Part shown: piece after piece, positions 14,519 to 21,964 of the stretch | How the letters are laid out: each line of letters starts with the position of its first letter | Position numbering within the stretch: the stretch's first letter is position 1 | DNA from: an uncultured Oscillospiraceae bacterium | GTDB taxonomy: Bacteria; Bacillota; Clostridia; Oscillospirales; Oscillospiraceae | DNA length: 29,142 nucleotides | NCBI GenBank assembly: GCA_905233785.1 | Contig: CAJOCV010000003.1 | Coordinates: 1 to 29,142 of the forward strand | Direction: 5' to 3' | Translations under genes and position numbers: made by a program | Notes under the pieces: generated by a model | Database searches by the model: none | Told to the model about the DNA's origin: nothing | The model's input: the letters and a program-made list of their open reading frames with translations, nothing else

Positions 14519-16174
14519 TCAGTGCATCCGCGCCTCCAGAAAATGCGCGAGCCGCTTCTCCTCCAGCAGCGCCTGCTCCCGGTTCTCCGCCGTGATGGAG
14601 AGGTAAAGCTTGAGCTTCGGCTCTGTACCGGAGGGTCTGACCACGACGGATGCGTCTTCAAGATAAAACTTCAGCACGTCGGATTTAGGCAGTCCGTAAA
14701 GACCTTGCATATAATCCTCGCAGCGGAGGATCGGCTTGGCGTCAATCATGTCAAAATCCTCGCGGAAGGAGCGCATGATGGCCTTCATCTTGTCCATGCC
14801 GGTGATACCGGGGAACTCATAGCTATGCAGGGTGTTCATGCAATAGCCGTACTGCCAGTACAGCTCCTCCAGCTTTTCCAGAAGTGTGATCCCCTGGCTG
14901 CGGTAAAAAGCAAACATCTCACAGATCATAAATGCGGCGTTCACGCCGTCCTTGTCCCGGACATAGGAGCCGGTCAGATAGCCATAGCTCTCCTCAAAGC
15001 CGCAGATATAGTTGCGCTCGTCCGCCATGCGCCCGATGACCTCTCCGATGAACTTGAAGCCTGTCAACACGTTTACCGTTTTCACGCCATAGTGCTTTGC
15101 GATCTTCTCCGCGAGATCCATCGTCACGATGGTCTTGACAAAGGTTGGCTCCGGCGGCATCTTCCCGTGCTTCAGACGCTGAGAGCAGATGTAGTCCAGC
15201 AGCAAAAGCCCGACTTCGTTTCCGGTCAGAAGACGGTAGTCCTCCCCGTCCGACACAGCGATGCCGCAGCGGTCGCAGTCAGGATCGGTGGCAAGCAAAA
15301 GGTCGGCGCCGTACCTCTTGCAGTAGGACAGCCCAAGTTCCATCGCCTCACGGATCTCGGGATTCGGATACGGGCAGGTGGGGAAATTCCCGTCGGGATT
15401 CCGCTGCTCCTCTACGATACGAACATCCGTGAAGCCCGCCTCCGCCAGCGCTCTCGTGACCGGCTTGAGTCCGGTTCCGTTCAGCGGAGAATATACAATG
15501 GTCAAATCGCGATCCGCCGGATCGCCGTAAAGGACGCTCTGCGCCTTGATCTGATTGAGAAATTCCGTCAGTACGAAGGGCTCGATCATCTGAATACTTC
15601 CAGCGGCAAGTCCATCCGCAAACGCAATGCTTCTCACATCGGCGAAAATATCCAGAGCGTTGATTTCGGCAAGGACAGCGGCTGCGGCCTCAGTAGTAAT
15701 CTGGCAGCCATCCGAGCCGTAGACCTTGTAGCCGTTATATTTACTGGGGTTATGAGAGGCCGTCACCATGACACCGGCGGACGCGCCGAGTCTGCGAACG
15801 GCAAAGGACACCGTCGGAACAGGCAGAAGCTCCGGCCAGAAGTAGACCTTCAGGCCGTTTGCCGCATAGACGCCTGCGGCCGTTTTCGCGAATAACTCGG
15901 AGTTGATGCGGCTGTCATAGCCGATCACGACGGATGCGCCCTTGCCCAAATAGTTTGCAAGTCCTTGGCTGGCTTTGGCGACGACATGAATATTCATGCG
16001 GTTTGTGCCCGCGCCGATCACCCCGCGCAGGCCGCCTGTACCGAAGGCGAGGTCGCGATAAAAGGCTTCCTCAACAGCGCACTCCCCCATCGACCGCAGC
16101 TCGTCCAGGAGCGCGGGATCACTCACCTTCTCCAGCCAGCGTTCATATTCCCGTTTGATTTCCGGCTTCATCAT
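14519..16174 (-). CDS. Phospho-sugar mutase (phosphoglucomutase/phosphomannomutase, PgcA/ManB type)
   Basis: This 551-residue cytosolic enzyme interconverts hexose 6-phosphate and hexose 1-phosphate through a phosphoserine. The active serine is S140 in TASHNPSKYNGYK, the metal loop is DPDCDR (297-302; usually DPDADR), the sugar loop is GFEESYGY and the phosphate loop is RPSGTEPKLKLY near the C-terminus. Length and FGTGGLRG near the N-terminus match the long PgcA/PGM2-type clade. The ATG at 16174 follows AAAGGAG by 7 nt. The gene lies 16 nt after manC. It could supply mannose 1-phosphate for GDP-mannose and glucose 1-phosphate for UDP-glucose. Specificity cannot be decided from the sequence. 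Confidence 0.92.
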   Translation of the reverse strand: MMKPEIKREYERWLEKVSDPALLDELRSMGECAVEEAFYRDLAFGTGGLRGVIGAGTNRMNIHVVAKASQGLANYLGKGASVVIGYDSRINSELFAKTAAGVYAANGLKVYFWPELLPVPTVSFAVRRLGASAGVMVTASHNPSKYNGYKVYGSDGCQITTEAAAAVLAEINALDIFADVRSIAFADGLAAGSIQMIEPFVLTEFLNQIKAQSVLYGDPADRDLTIVYSPLNGTGLKPVTRALAEAGFTDVRIVEEQRNPDGNFPTCPYPNPEIREAMELGLSYCKRYGADLLLATDPDCDRCGIAVSDGEDYRLLTGNEVGLLLLDYICSQRLKHGKMPPEPTFVKTIVTMDLAEKIAKHYGVKTVNVLTGFKFIGEVIGRMADERNYICGFEESYGYLTGSYVRDKDGVNAAFMICEMFAFYRSQGITLLEKLEELYWQYGYCMNTLHSYEFPGITGMDKMKAIMRSFREDFDMIDAKPILRCEDYMQGLYGLPKSDVLKFYLEDASVVVRPSGTEPKLKLYLSITAENREQALLEEKRLAHFLEARMH

Positions 16175-16190
16175 TCCAACGCTCCTTTAT

Positions 16191-17522
16191 TCAGTCTGCC
16201 CAGGTGTACGGATAGCGCACAATATCCTCCTCGACAAGCTCATGGCCTATCTGCACCTCAATGATACGCAGCTCCGTAATCGCGCGAATGGCGTGCTTCT
16301 CGCCCTCCCGAATGTGCATACTGTCACCGCGGCTGACCCTGCGAATCTCGCCATTGAGCAAGAACTCGCCCTCACCGTTTGCAACTGTCCAAATCTCTGA
16401 ACGGGAGGAATGGCTCTGGTATGACAGGTGCTTCCCGGCGTGAATGATAAGCTCCTTTGTAAGGGAATTCTCGCCGTTTGCATCCACCTGGTAATCCAGC
16501 ACCTTGTACTCGCCCCAGAGCCGCTCCTCGTACATCGGACGCAGGGCGACCTCGGCAGCGTAGCCCTTGAGCTTGGAGCTGGTGTCTTTGTCGGCAACAA
16601 GAATGCCGTCCGGTGTTGCGACAACGACCGCGTTACGTATGCCCATCGCAATCAGCGGAATAGAGAGCTCGTTGATTACATGGGTGTTTTCGCATTCGAC
16701 GGCCGTGGAATTACCGGAGGTGACATCGCTCATGGCATCGGGAAGCGTGTTCCAGGTACCGAGATCCTTCCATTCCCCATGAAAACGGATCACGCGGATG
16801 GAGCTTTCACGCTCGACGACCGCATAGTCAAAGGAAATCTTCTCAAGCTCCCCGTAATGCGCGAAAAGCTCGTCATAGCGGTCGGTATGGAACCTGGTCT
16901 TCGCGATATCCAGCACATACTTGAGCCTGTAAGCGAAGATGCCGCCGTTCCAGAGAGCGCCCTGCCGGATATAGCCGCGCGCCGTCTCGGTATCGGGCTT
17001 CTCCTTGAATTCCCTGACCGTGGCAACTTCCTCCGCGGTCTCGGGGATGATATAGCCGTACTTCGGGGACGGGAAGGTGGGCTCTATCCCCATCAGAGTC
17101 AGCTTGCTCGCGCCGGACTTCGCCTCGTCGGACAGGCGCTTGAGGCACTCAAAATAATCTCTGTTTACGTAGGGATCAACAGGGCATACGACAACAACGT
17201 CATCCTCCGAAACGCCGTTTTTCACAAGGAAGGAGGTCGCAAGCGCAATGGCCGGAAAGGTATCGCGCCGACAGGGCTCAATGCTGATTTTGACATCGCT
17301 GCCGAGTTGGTTGTGAATAGAGGCAACCTGATTTTGCGAGGTTGCGATCGTCACTGTGGCTTGGGGATCAACATCCTTAATCATGCGGTACATCCGCTGG
17401 ATCATACTCTCATATGTGCCGTCTTCCGCCTTGAAGATTTTGAGAAACTGCTTGGATCTGACTTCGTTGGAAAGGGGCCACAGACGGGTCCCGGATCCGC
17501 CGGAAAGAAGAATAATGTTCAT
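16191..17522 (-). CDS. manC: Mannose-1-phosphate guanylyltransferase (ManC/AlgA type)
   Basis: The 443-residue protein makes GDP-mannose from mannose 1-phosphate and GTP. The nucleotidyltransferase signature GGSGTRLWPLS is at residues 8-18, followed by SKQFLKI, EPCRRDTFPAIALA, and the FKEKPD sugar loop near 170. The C-terminal 110 residues form a cupin like the mannose-6-phosphate isomerase half of AlgA/ManC: GKHLSYQSHSSRSEIW, GEGEFLLNGE and GEKHAIRA. An isomerase activity is therefore possible. AGGAGG lies 5 nt before ATG 17522. It is about 100 nt downstream of the phosphotransferase gene and 16 nt upstream of the mutase, so ManC and the mutase look like one unit of the GDP-mannose branch that would feed the AlgD-like enzyme. 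Confidence 0.93.
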   Translation of the reverse strand: MNIILLSGGSGTRLWPLSNEVRSKQFLKIFKAEDGTYESMIQRMYRMIKDVDPQATVTIATSQNQVASIHNQLGSDVKISIEPCRRDTFPAIALATSFLVKNGVSEDDVVVVCPVDPYVNRDYFECLKRLSDEAKSGASKLTLMGIEPTFPSPKYGYIIPETAEEVATVREFKEKPDTETARGYIRQGALWNGGIFAYRLKYVLDIAKTRFHTDRYDELFAHYGELEKISFDYAVVERESSIRVIRFHGEWKDLGTWNTLPDAMSDVTSGNSTAVECENTHVINELSIPLIAMGIRNAVVVATPDGILVADKDTSSKLKGYAAEVALRPMYEERLWGEYKVLDYQVDANGENSLTKELIIHAGKHLSYQSHSSRSEIWTVANGEGEFLLNGEIRRVSRGDSMHIREGEKHAIRAITELRIIEVQIGHELVEEDIVRYPYTWAD

Positions 17523-17623
17523 CTCTGCCTCCTGTTATCATATTATTATTTTGATTGCTCCGATAACTCGCTGCTCGTATGTGTTGAGCTTCTCCAGCCA
17601 GAGTCATCATAGAGATGTCTCTC

Positions 17624-19075
17624 TCAAGACGCCCCGTCATGCCTGACCACAGCCCAGACGGTCTTGATAAGAATTTTAATGTCAAGAGCAAGGTTCCAGT
17701 GCTCGATGTAATAACGATCCAGTGCAACGACCTGATTGAAATCTGTAATGCTGCTTCGGCCGCTTACCTGCCACATACCGGTAATGCCCGGCTTTGCGCT
17801 CATACGGATGCGATGACACGGGGCATACTTAGCCCATTCGTCCTTTGTGGGAGGGCGAGTGCCGACGAGACTCATGTCCCCCTTGAGCACGTTGAAAAAC
17901 TGCGGAAACTCATCCAGGCTCGTATTTCGGATGAAGTTGCCGATTCCGGCCGGTTTTCCGTTTTTATCTTTCTTTTCACTGCCAATGATGCGAGGATCGT
18001 CGTCCATTTTGAACATCAGTCCGTCGTGGATGCGGTTTTTGGCCATCAACTCGGCCTTGTGCTTTTCCGCGTCCATGTACATGCTGCGGAACTTGTACAT
18101 CTTGAAAAGCTTGCCGTTTTGCCCCACGCGCTCCTGCGCGAAGAAAATCGGCCCCGGGGACTGCTTGTAGATGATCGGCGCAATGAAGAGGAAGATGATC
18201 CCTGTCAGCAGGCAGCCTACCATGCCGCCCAGAATGTCCAGCAGACGCTTGAGCAGCAGCTCACCGGCCGAGACGGAGCGCACACTTGTCGTCACCACAT
18301 CGAACTGCCCCAGGCGGTGATACTCCGTATACTGCTCCATGAGGGTGTTGGAATAACTGATGACGATCCCCATTTCCATCATGGTATCGAGAATCCGCCG
18401 GGGGAAGATCATATCGTCCGTCTGAAGGATGAACACCTCGTCAACATGGTTGTGACAGATAAACTGTATGGCCTCCTCGCCGATCGTATAGACGGGCACC
18501 TTGAAATCGGAGAACAGCTCCGGGTCAGCGTCCTGATCCATGAGGACAATCCCCGTCACATCGAAGCCGCGCACCGTTGAGCGGTCATACAGCTTGCGCA
18601 TGGCTTCCTGCACCAGCTCCGACGAGGTGATGAGCACCAGCGAGCGTTTATCCGCTCCGTCTTGGCTGCCGGCAAGGATCCGCCGCTTGTTGCGCTGCCG
18701 TGCCAGGACATCCACAACGATATACAGCACGATGGTGAACCCATACTCCAGACGTGAGACGCTCTGGGATGCGTGATAGACAAACAGGAAGGCCAGCACA
18801 GCAACGATCGTTGCGCCCGCAAACTTGAGAACGGCCAGCAATTCTTCCATCAGCGTGCGGCGAACGATACGGTCATAAGTCTCAAAAAACGCTATCACAA
18901 AGACCTGCGCGCCCATCAGCACGAGAATCCGAAACCGGGACGAAGCATCCGGGAAAGGATTGCGCAGCCCGTGCGCCAGTTGCGTACCGATCAGCGCGCA
19001 AAGGAACATACAGGCAAGATCAATCAATATAAAATCCCAATGCTTCATCCAGCGATTATCGGTCGTCGATCTCAT
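17624..19075 (-). CDS. Polyprenyl-phosphate glycosyl-1-phosphate transferase (WcaJ/CpsE-like)
   Basis: This 483-residue membrane enzyme would start EPS repeat-unit assembly by transferring sugar 1-phosphate to undecaprenyl phosphate. Four N-terminal helices (about 13-34, 48-64, 84-102, 110-125) precede a cytosolic Rossmann-like region (145-245). A re-entrant or membrane helix at 280-303 is followed by the bacterial sugar transferase domain: KRLLDILGG, SPGPIFFAQERVG, KMYKFRSMY, RNTSLDEFPQFFNVLKGDMSLVGTRPP and KPGITGMWQVSGRS. The frame is open upstream to 19213, but ATG 19075, behind GGGGA, clears the preceding epimerase gene by 19 nt and begins just before the first helix. The family usually uses UDP-glucose or UDP-galactose; the sugar used here is unknown. 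Confidence 0.92.
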   Translation of the reverse strand: MRSTTDNRWMKHWDFILIDLACMFLCALIGTQLAHGLRNPFPDASSRFRILVLMGAQVFVIAFFETYDRIVRRTLMEELLAVLKFAGATIVAVLAFLFVYHASQSVSRLEYGFTIVLYIVVDVLARQRNKRRILAGSQDGADKRSLVLITSSELVQEAMRKLYDRSTVRGFDVTGIVLMDQDADPELFSDFKVPVYTIGEEAIQFICHNHVDEVFILQTDDMIFPRRILDTMMEMGIVISYSNTLMEQYTEYHRLGQFDVVTTSVRSVSAGELLLKRLLDILGGMVGCLLTGIIFLFIAPIIYKQSPGPIFFAQERVGQNGKLFKMYKFRSMYMDAEKHKAELMAKNRIHDGLMFKMDDDPRIIGSEKKDKNGKPAGIGNFIRNTSLDEFPQFFNVLKGDMSLVGTRPPTKDEWAKYAPCHRIRMSAKPGITGMWQVSGRSSITDFNQVVALDRYYIEHWNLALDIKILIKTVWAVVRHDGAS

Positions 19076-19094
19076 GGATTCCCCAGCCTTTCTC

Positions 19095-20174
19095 TCATCC
19101 GCGTCCGTCGATGTGGTACTCCTTATACCACCGGGAGAAACGGCGCAGCCCTTCTCGTATCGTAATTCTTGGGACAAAACCATAATCGCGCTCGAGCGCC
19201 TCGCTGTCAGCATACGTCACCGGCACGTCGCCCGGCTGCATGCCCACCAGCTCCCGATGCGCTTCAAAATCGTAGTCCGGCGGAAGCACTCCGGCAGAAA
19301 CCAGCTCCTCCTGCAGGGTGGAGATAAAGTCCAGCAGGTTCTCCGGCTGCCCGCCGCCGATGTTGTAGACGGCATAGGGCGGCAGCGGCAGGCCGTCTTC
19401 CCCGACCGCCTTTTCCGGCGCGCCTTTCATCACGCGCAGGATGCCCTCCACAATGTCGTCGATATAAGTAAAATCGCGCTTGCAGTTGCCGTAATTGAAA
19501 ATCTGAATCGTCTTCCCGGCGGCAAGCTTGTTCGTGGCCGAATAGTAGAACATATCCGGCCGCCCGGCCGGGCCGTAGACCGTGAAGAAGCGCAGGCCGG
19601 TGGACGGAATGTTGTAGAGCTTGGAATAGCTGTGCGCTAAAAGCTCGTCGCTCTTTTTCGTGGCCGCGTAGAGGGAAACCGGGTTGTCCACCTTGTCCTC
19701 GGTGCTGAAGGGTACCTTCTTGTTGCCGCCGTAGACCGAGGAGGAGGAGGCGTACACCAGATGCTCGACCGGATAGTGACGGCAAGCCTCCAGAAGATTG
19801 TAAAAGCCGATGATATTGGCTTCAATGTACACATCCGGATGGTCGATGCTGTAACGCACCCCGGCCTGGGCGGCCAGGTTCACCACCACGGCGGGACGGT
19901 AGGTCTTAAACAGGTCGTCGACAAGCACTTTGTCCGCAATGGAGCCTTTGATGAACACATGCCTGACCAGCGAGGAGGCCGCTTCTCGCTCGAGCTGCGC
20001 GAGACGGTACTCCTTGAGGCGGGGATCGTAGTAGTCGTTCATGTTGTCGAGGCTGATGACCGTGCCGCCCGTAAGCTCACGGAGCAGACGGCGAACCAAA
20101 TAGCTCCCGATGAAGCCGGGGGAGCCGGTGACAAGGATCGTTTTGTTGTTTAATGCAACAGGCTGTTTTCCCAT
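19095..20174 (-). CDS. NAD-dependent sugar-nucleotide epimerase, probable UDP-glucuronate 4-epimerase
   Basis: This 359-residue protein belongs to the extended short-chain dehydrogenase family. The NAD loop is TGSPGFIGS (residues 16-24; the usual form is GxxGFIG), NLAAQAGVRYS is at 99-109, the serine stretch is ASSSSVYG (142-149) and the Y169-x-x-x-K173 pair lies in SLYAATKKSDELLAHSYS. The block YGGNKKVPFSTED and the S-L-Y-A-A-T-K-K sequence are typical of UDP-glucuronate 4-epimerases (LspL/Cap1J/GAE-like), which would make UDP-galacturonate from Ugd's product. GGAGGG precedes ATG 20174, which lies only 2 nt after the Ugd stop, so the two are translated from one message. A UDP-glucose 4-epimerase role is less likely. 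Confidence 0.9.
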   Translation of the reverse strand: MGKQPVALNNKTILVTGSPGFIGSYLVRRLLRELTGGTVISLDNMNDYYDPRLKEYRLAQLEREAASSLVRHVFIKGSIADKVLVDDLFKTYRPAVVVNLAAQAGVRYSIDHPDVYIEANIIGFYNLLEACRHYPVEHLVYASSSSVYGGNKKVPFSTEDKVDNPVSLYAATKKSDELLAHSYSKLYNIPSTGLRFFTVYGPAGRPDMFYYSATNKLAAGKTIQIFNYGNCKRDFTYIDDIVEGILRVMKGAPEKAVGEDGLPLPPYAVYNIGGGQPENLLDFISTLQEELVSAGVLPPDYDFEAHRELVGMQPGDVPVTYADSEALERDYGFVPRITIREGLRRFSRWYKEYHIDGRG

Positions 20175-20176
20175 CG

Positions 20177-21679
20177 TCAATCCCTCCGGAACAGGTCGCG
20201 CGTATAGACTTTGTCCTTCACGTCGTCCAGCACGGGATCGTAGCGGTTGGCGATGATGCAGCTGCACATCTTCTTGAAGCGGCTGAGATTGTTCACGACC
20301 TTGCTGCCAAAGAAGGTCGTGCCGTTTTCAAGCGTCGGCTCATAGATCACCACGTCCGCGCCCTTGGCCTTGATGCGCTTCATGACGCCCTGGATGGAGG
20401 ACTGGCGGAAGTTGTCGGAATTGGATTTCATCGTCAGGCGATAGACGCCGACAACGATCCCCTGCTGGCGGTTCTCCTTTGTAGCGGAGTACTCCTCGCT
20501 GTTGCCGTAGGTGCCCGCGATCTCCAGCACGCGATCGGCGACAAAGTCCTTGCGCGTGCGGTTGGACTCCACGATGGCGTGAATCAGGTTCTGCGGCACG
20601 TCCCGGTAATTTGCGAGAAGCTGCTTGGTGTCCTTGGGCAGGCAGTAGCCGCCGTAGCCGAAGGAGGGGTTGTTGTAATAATCGCCGACGCGCGGGTCAA
20701 GGCAGACGCCCTTGATGATCTGCGCGGTGTTGAGCCCCTTGACCTCGGCATAGGTGTCCAGCTCGTTGAAATAGCTCACGCGCAGGGCGAGGTAGGTGTT
20801 GACGAAAAGCTTGGTGGCCTCCGCTTCGGTGCTTCCCATGAAGAGCGTCTCGATGTTCTGCTTGAGCGCGCCCTGCCGCAGAAGCGCCGCGAAAATGTGC
20901 GCCGCCTCTTTGTTGCCCGCGTCGTCGCTGACGATGATGCGGCTGGGATAGAGGTTATCGTAGAGCGCCTTCGACTCGCGCAGAAATTCGGGGCTGAAGA
21001 GGATGTTGTCCATCCCGAAGCGCTCGCGCACGCTCTGCGTGTAACCCACGGGGATCGTGGACTTGATGACGATGGCGGGCTTCTTCTCCTGCGTGGCGGT
21101 GCAGTCCCTGATGAGCTGCAGCACGGTCTCGACGGCGGAGCAATCGAAATAGTTGGTGTTGGGGTCGTAGTTCGTGGGGACGGCCAACAGGATGAAGTCC
21201 GCGCCCCGATAGGCGCTCTCCCCGTCCGTCGTGACGCTGAGGCTGAGCGCGCGTTTGCCCTGCTGCGCCTCGGCGAGATATTTTTCGATATAGTCATCCT
21301 GGATCGGGGAGCGATAGCTCTGCAGCAGCTCCACCTTCGCGGGCGTGGTGGTAACAGCGGTCACGTCATGGTGCTGCGCCAGCAGAACCGCGAGGGACAG
21401 CCCTACGTAGCCCGTTCCGGCCACGGCGATGCGATAGCGCTTCTCGATGGGCGCACTCTCCTCGGTTTTCTGCACAAACATGGCGGCGGGGTCAAAATCG
21501 AGCTTCTCCGCAAGCGCTTCGAGCTGCTCAAGGCCGGGCTTTGCTTCCCCGCTTAAAAATTTGGAAAGCGCTCTGCGGCTGATCCCGGCCTGCGACGCAA
21601 GCCCGCTCAGGCTGAGCTTCTTCTCCTTCATCTTCGCAAAAAGCGTATCCGCAAAAAGGACGCTTGAAAAAATCCGCAT
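20177..21679 (-). CDS. ugd: UDP-glucose 6-dehydrogenase with an N-terminal XRE-like HTH domain
   Basis: The 500-residue product has an Ugd core from about residue 82: GTGYVGLS (88-95), the STIPVGYT segment near 207, the SPEFLRESKALYDNLYPSRI block, and catalytic C346 in GYGGYCLPKD. These closely follow E. coli-type Ugd (about 390 residues), which makes UDP-glucuronate. The extra 80 residues at the N-terminus form a helix-turn-helix of XRE type: LSLSGLASQAGISRRALSKF and then EQLEALAEKLDFDP. GGAGG precedes ATG 21679 by 8 nt, so the HTH is translated as part of the enzyme, not as a separate gene. This is the first gene of the EPS locus and sits behind a good promoter with inverted half-sites. Autoregulation is my inference. 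Confidence 0.92.
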   Translation of the reverse strand: MRIFSSVLFADTLFAKMKEKKLSLSGLASQAGISRRALSKFLSGEAKPGLEQLEALAEKLDFDPAAMFVQKTEESAPIEKRYRIAVAGTGYVGLSLAVLLAQHHDVTAVTTTPAKVELLQSYRSPIQDDYIEKYLAEAQQGKRALSLSVTTDGESAYRGADFILLAVPTNYDPNTNYFDCSAVETVLQLIRDCTATQEKKPAIVIKSTIPVGYTQSVRERFGMDNILFSPEFLRESKALYDNLYPSRIIVSDDAGNKEAAHIFAALLRQGALKQNIETLFMGSTEAEATKLFVNTYLALRVSYFNELDTYAEVKGLNTAQIIKGVCLDPRVGDYYNNPSFGYGGYCLPKDTKQLLANYRDVPQNLIHAIVESNRTRKDFVADRVLEIAGTYGNSEEYSATKENRQQGIVVGVYRLTMKSNSDNFRQSSIQGVMKRIKAKGADVVIYEPTLENGTTFFGSKVVNNLSRFKKMCSCIIANRYDPVLDDVKDKVYTRDLFRRD

Positions 21680-21738
21680 GGAAAGAACCTCCGAATGTTA
21701 AAGTATAAGAAAGGGCGATATTGGCGGTCATTATATGT

Positions 21739-21767
21739 ATAATAACAAAAACGACGGAAATCGTCAA
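21739..21767 (-). promoter_or_regulatory. Sigma-A-type promoter of the EPS locus
   Basis: TTGACG (21762-21767) and TATTAT (21739-21744) are separated by 17 nt on the minus strand. Transcription would start near 21732, about 50 nt before the ugd start. The -35 box lies inside the inverted half-sites at 21753-21778. Confidence 0.75.
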
Positions 21768-21778
21768 TCTTTTTGACG
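21753..21778. promoter_or_regulatory. Operator-like inverted half-sites over the -35 box
   Basis: On the plus strand GACG (21753-21756), CGTCAA (21762-21767) and TTGACG (21773-21778) form two adjoining inverted repeats with 5-nt spacers. The larger is CGTCAA-N5-TTGACG. The -35 hexamer is the middle half-site. A DNA-binding repressor here would block the promoter. Confidence 0.5.
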
Positions 21779-21916
21779 GGATTTTATCATCTTTTTGTCA
21801 CTTGTTTGTTTCTGATTCTCCATACATTACAGCTTCATTTCTTGTTAAATCATAAAGAGAAAGATTGATATTCTTCATAAAAATGAGCTGACCGGGAGCC
21901 AAAAATCAAAAAAACA

Positions 21917-21946
21917 GAGCCTTGAAAAAATCGTTTTTCAAGGCTC
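21917..21946 (-). terminator. Strong intrinsic terminator after the P-type-ATPase-like gene
   Basis: GAGCCTTGAAAAA and TTTTTCAAGGCTC form a 13-bp perfect stem with a 4-nt loop. In the minus direction it is followed by TGTTTTTTTGATTTTTG, a good U-tract. It ends the aldolase/ATPase-like transcript and insulates the EPS promoter. Confidence 0.9.
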
Positions 21947-21964
21947 AGGGAAAGGCTTTTGTTG

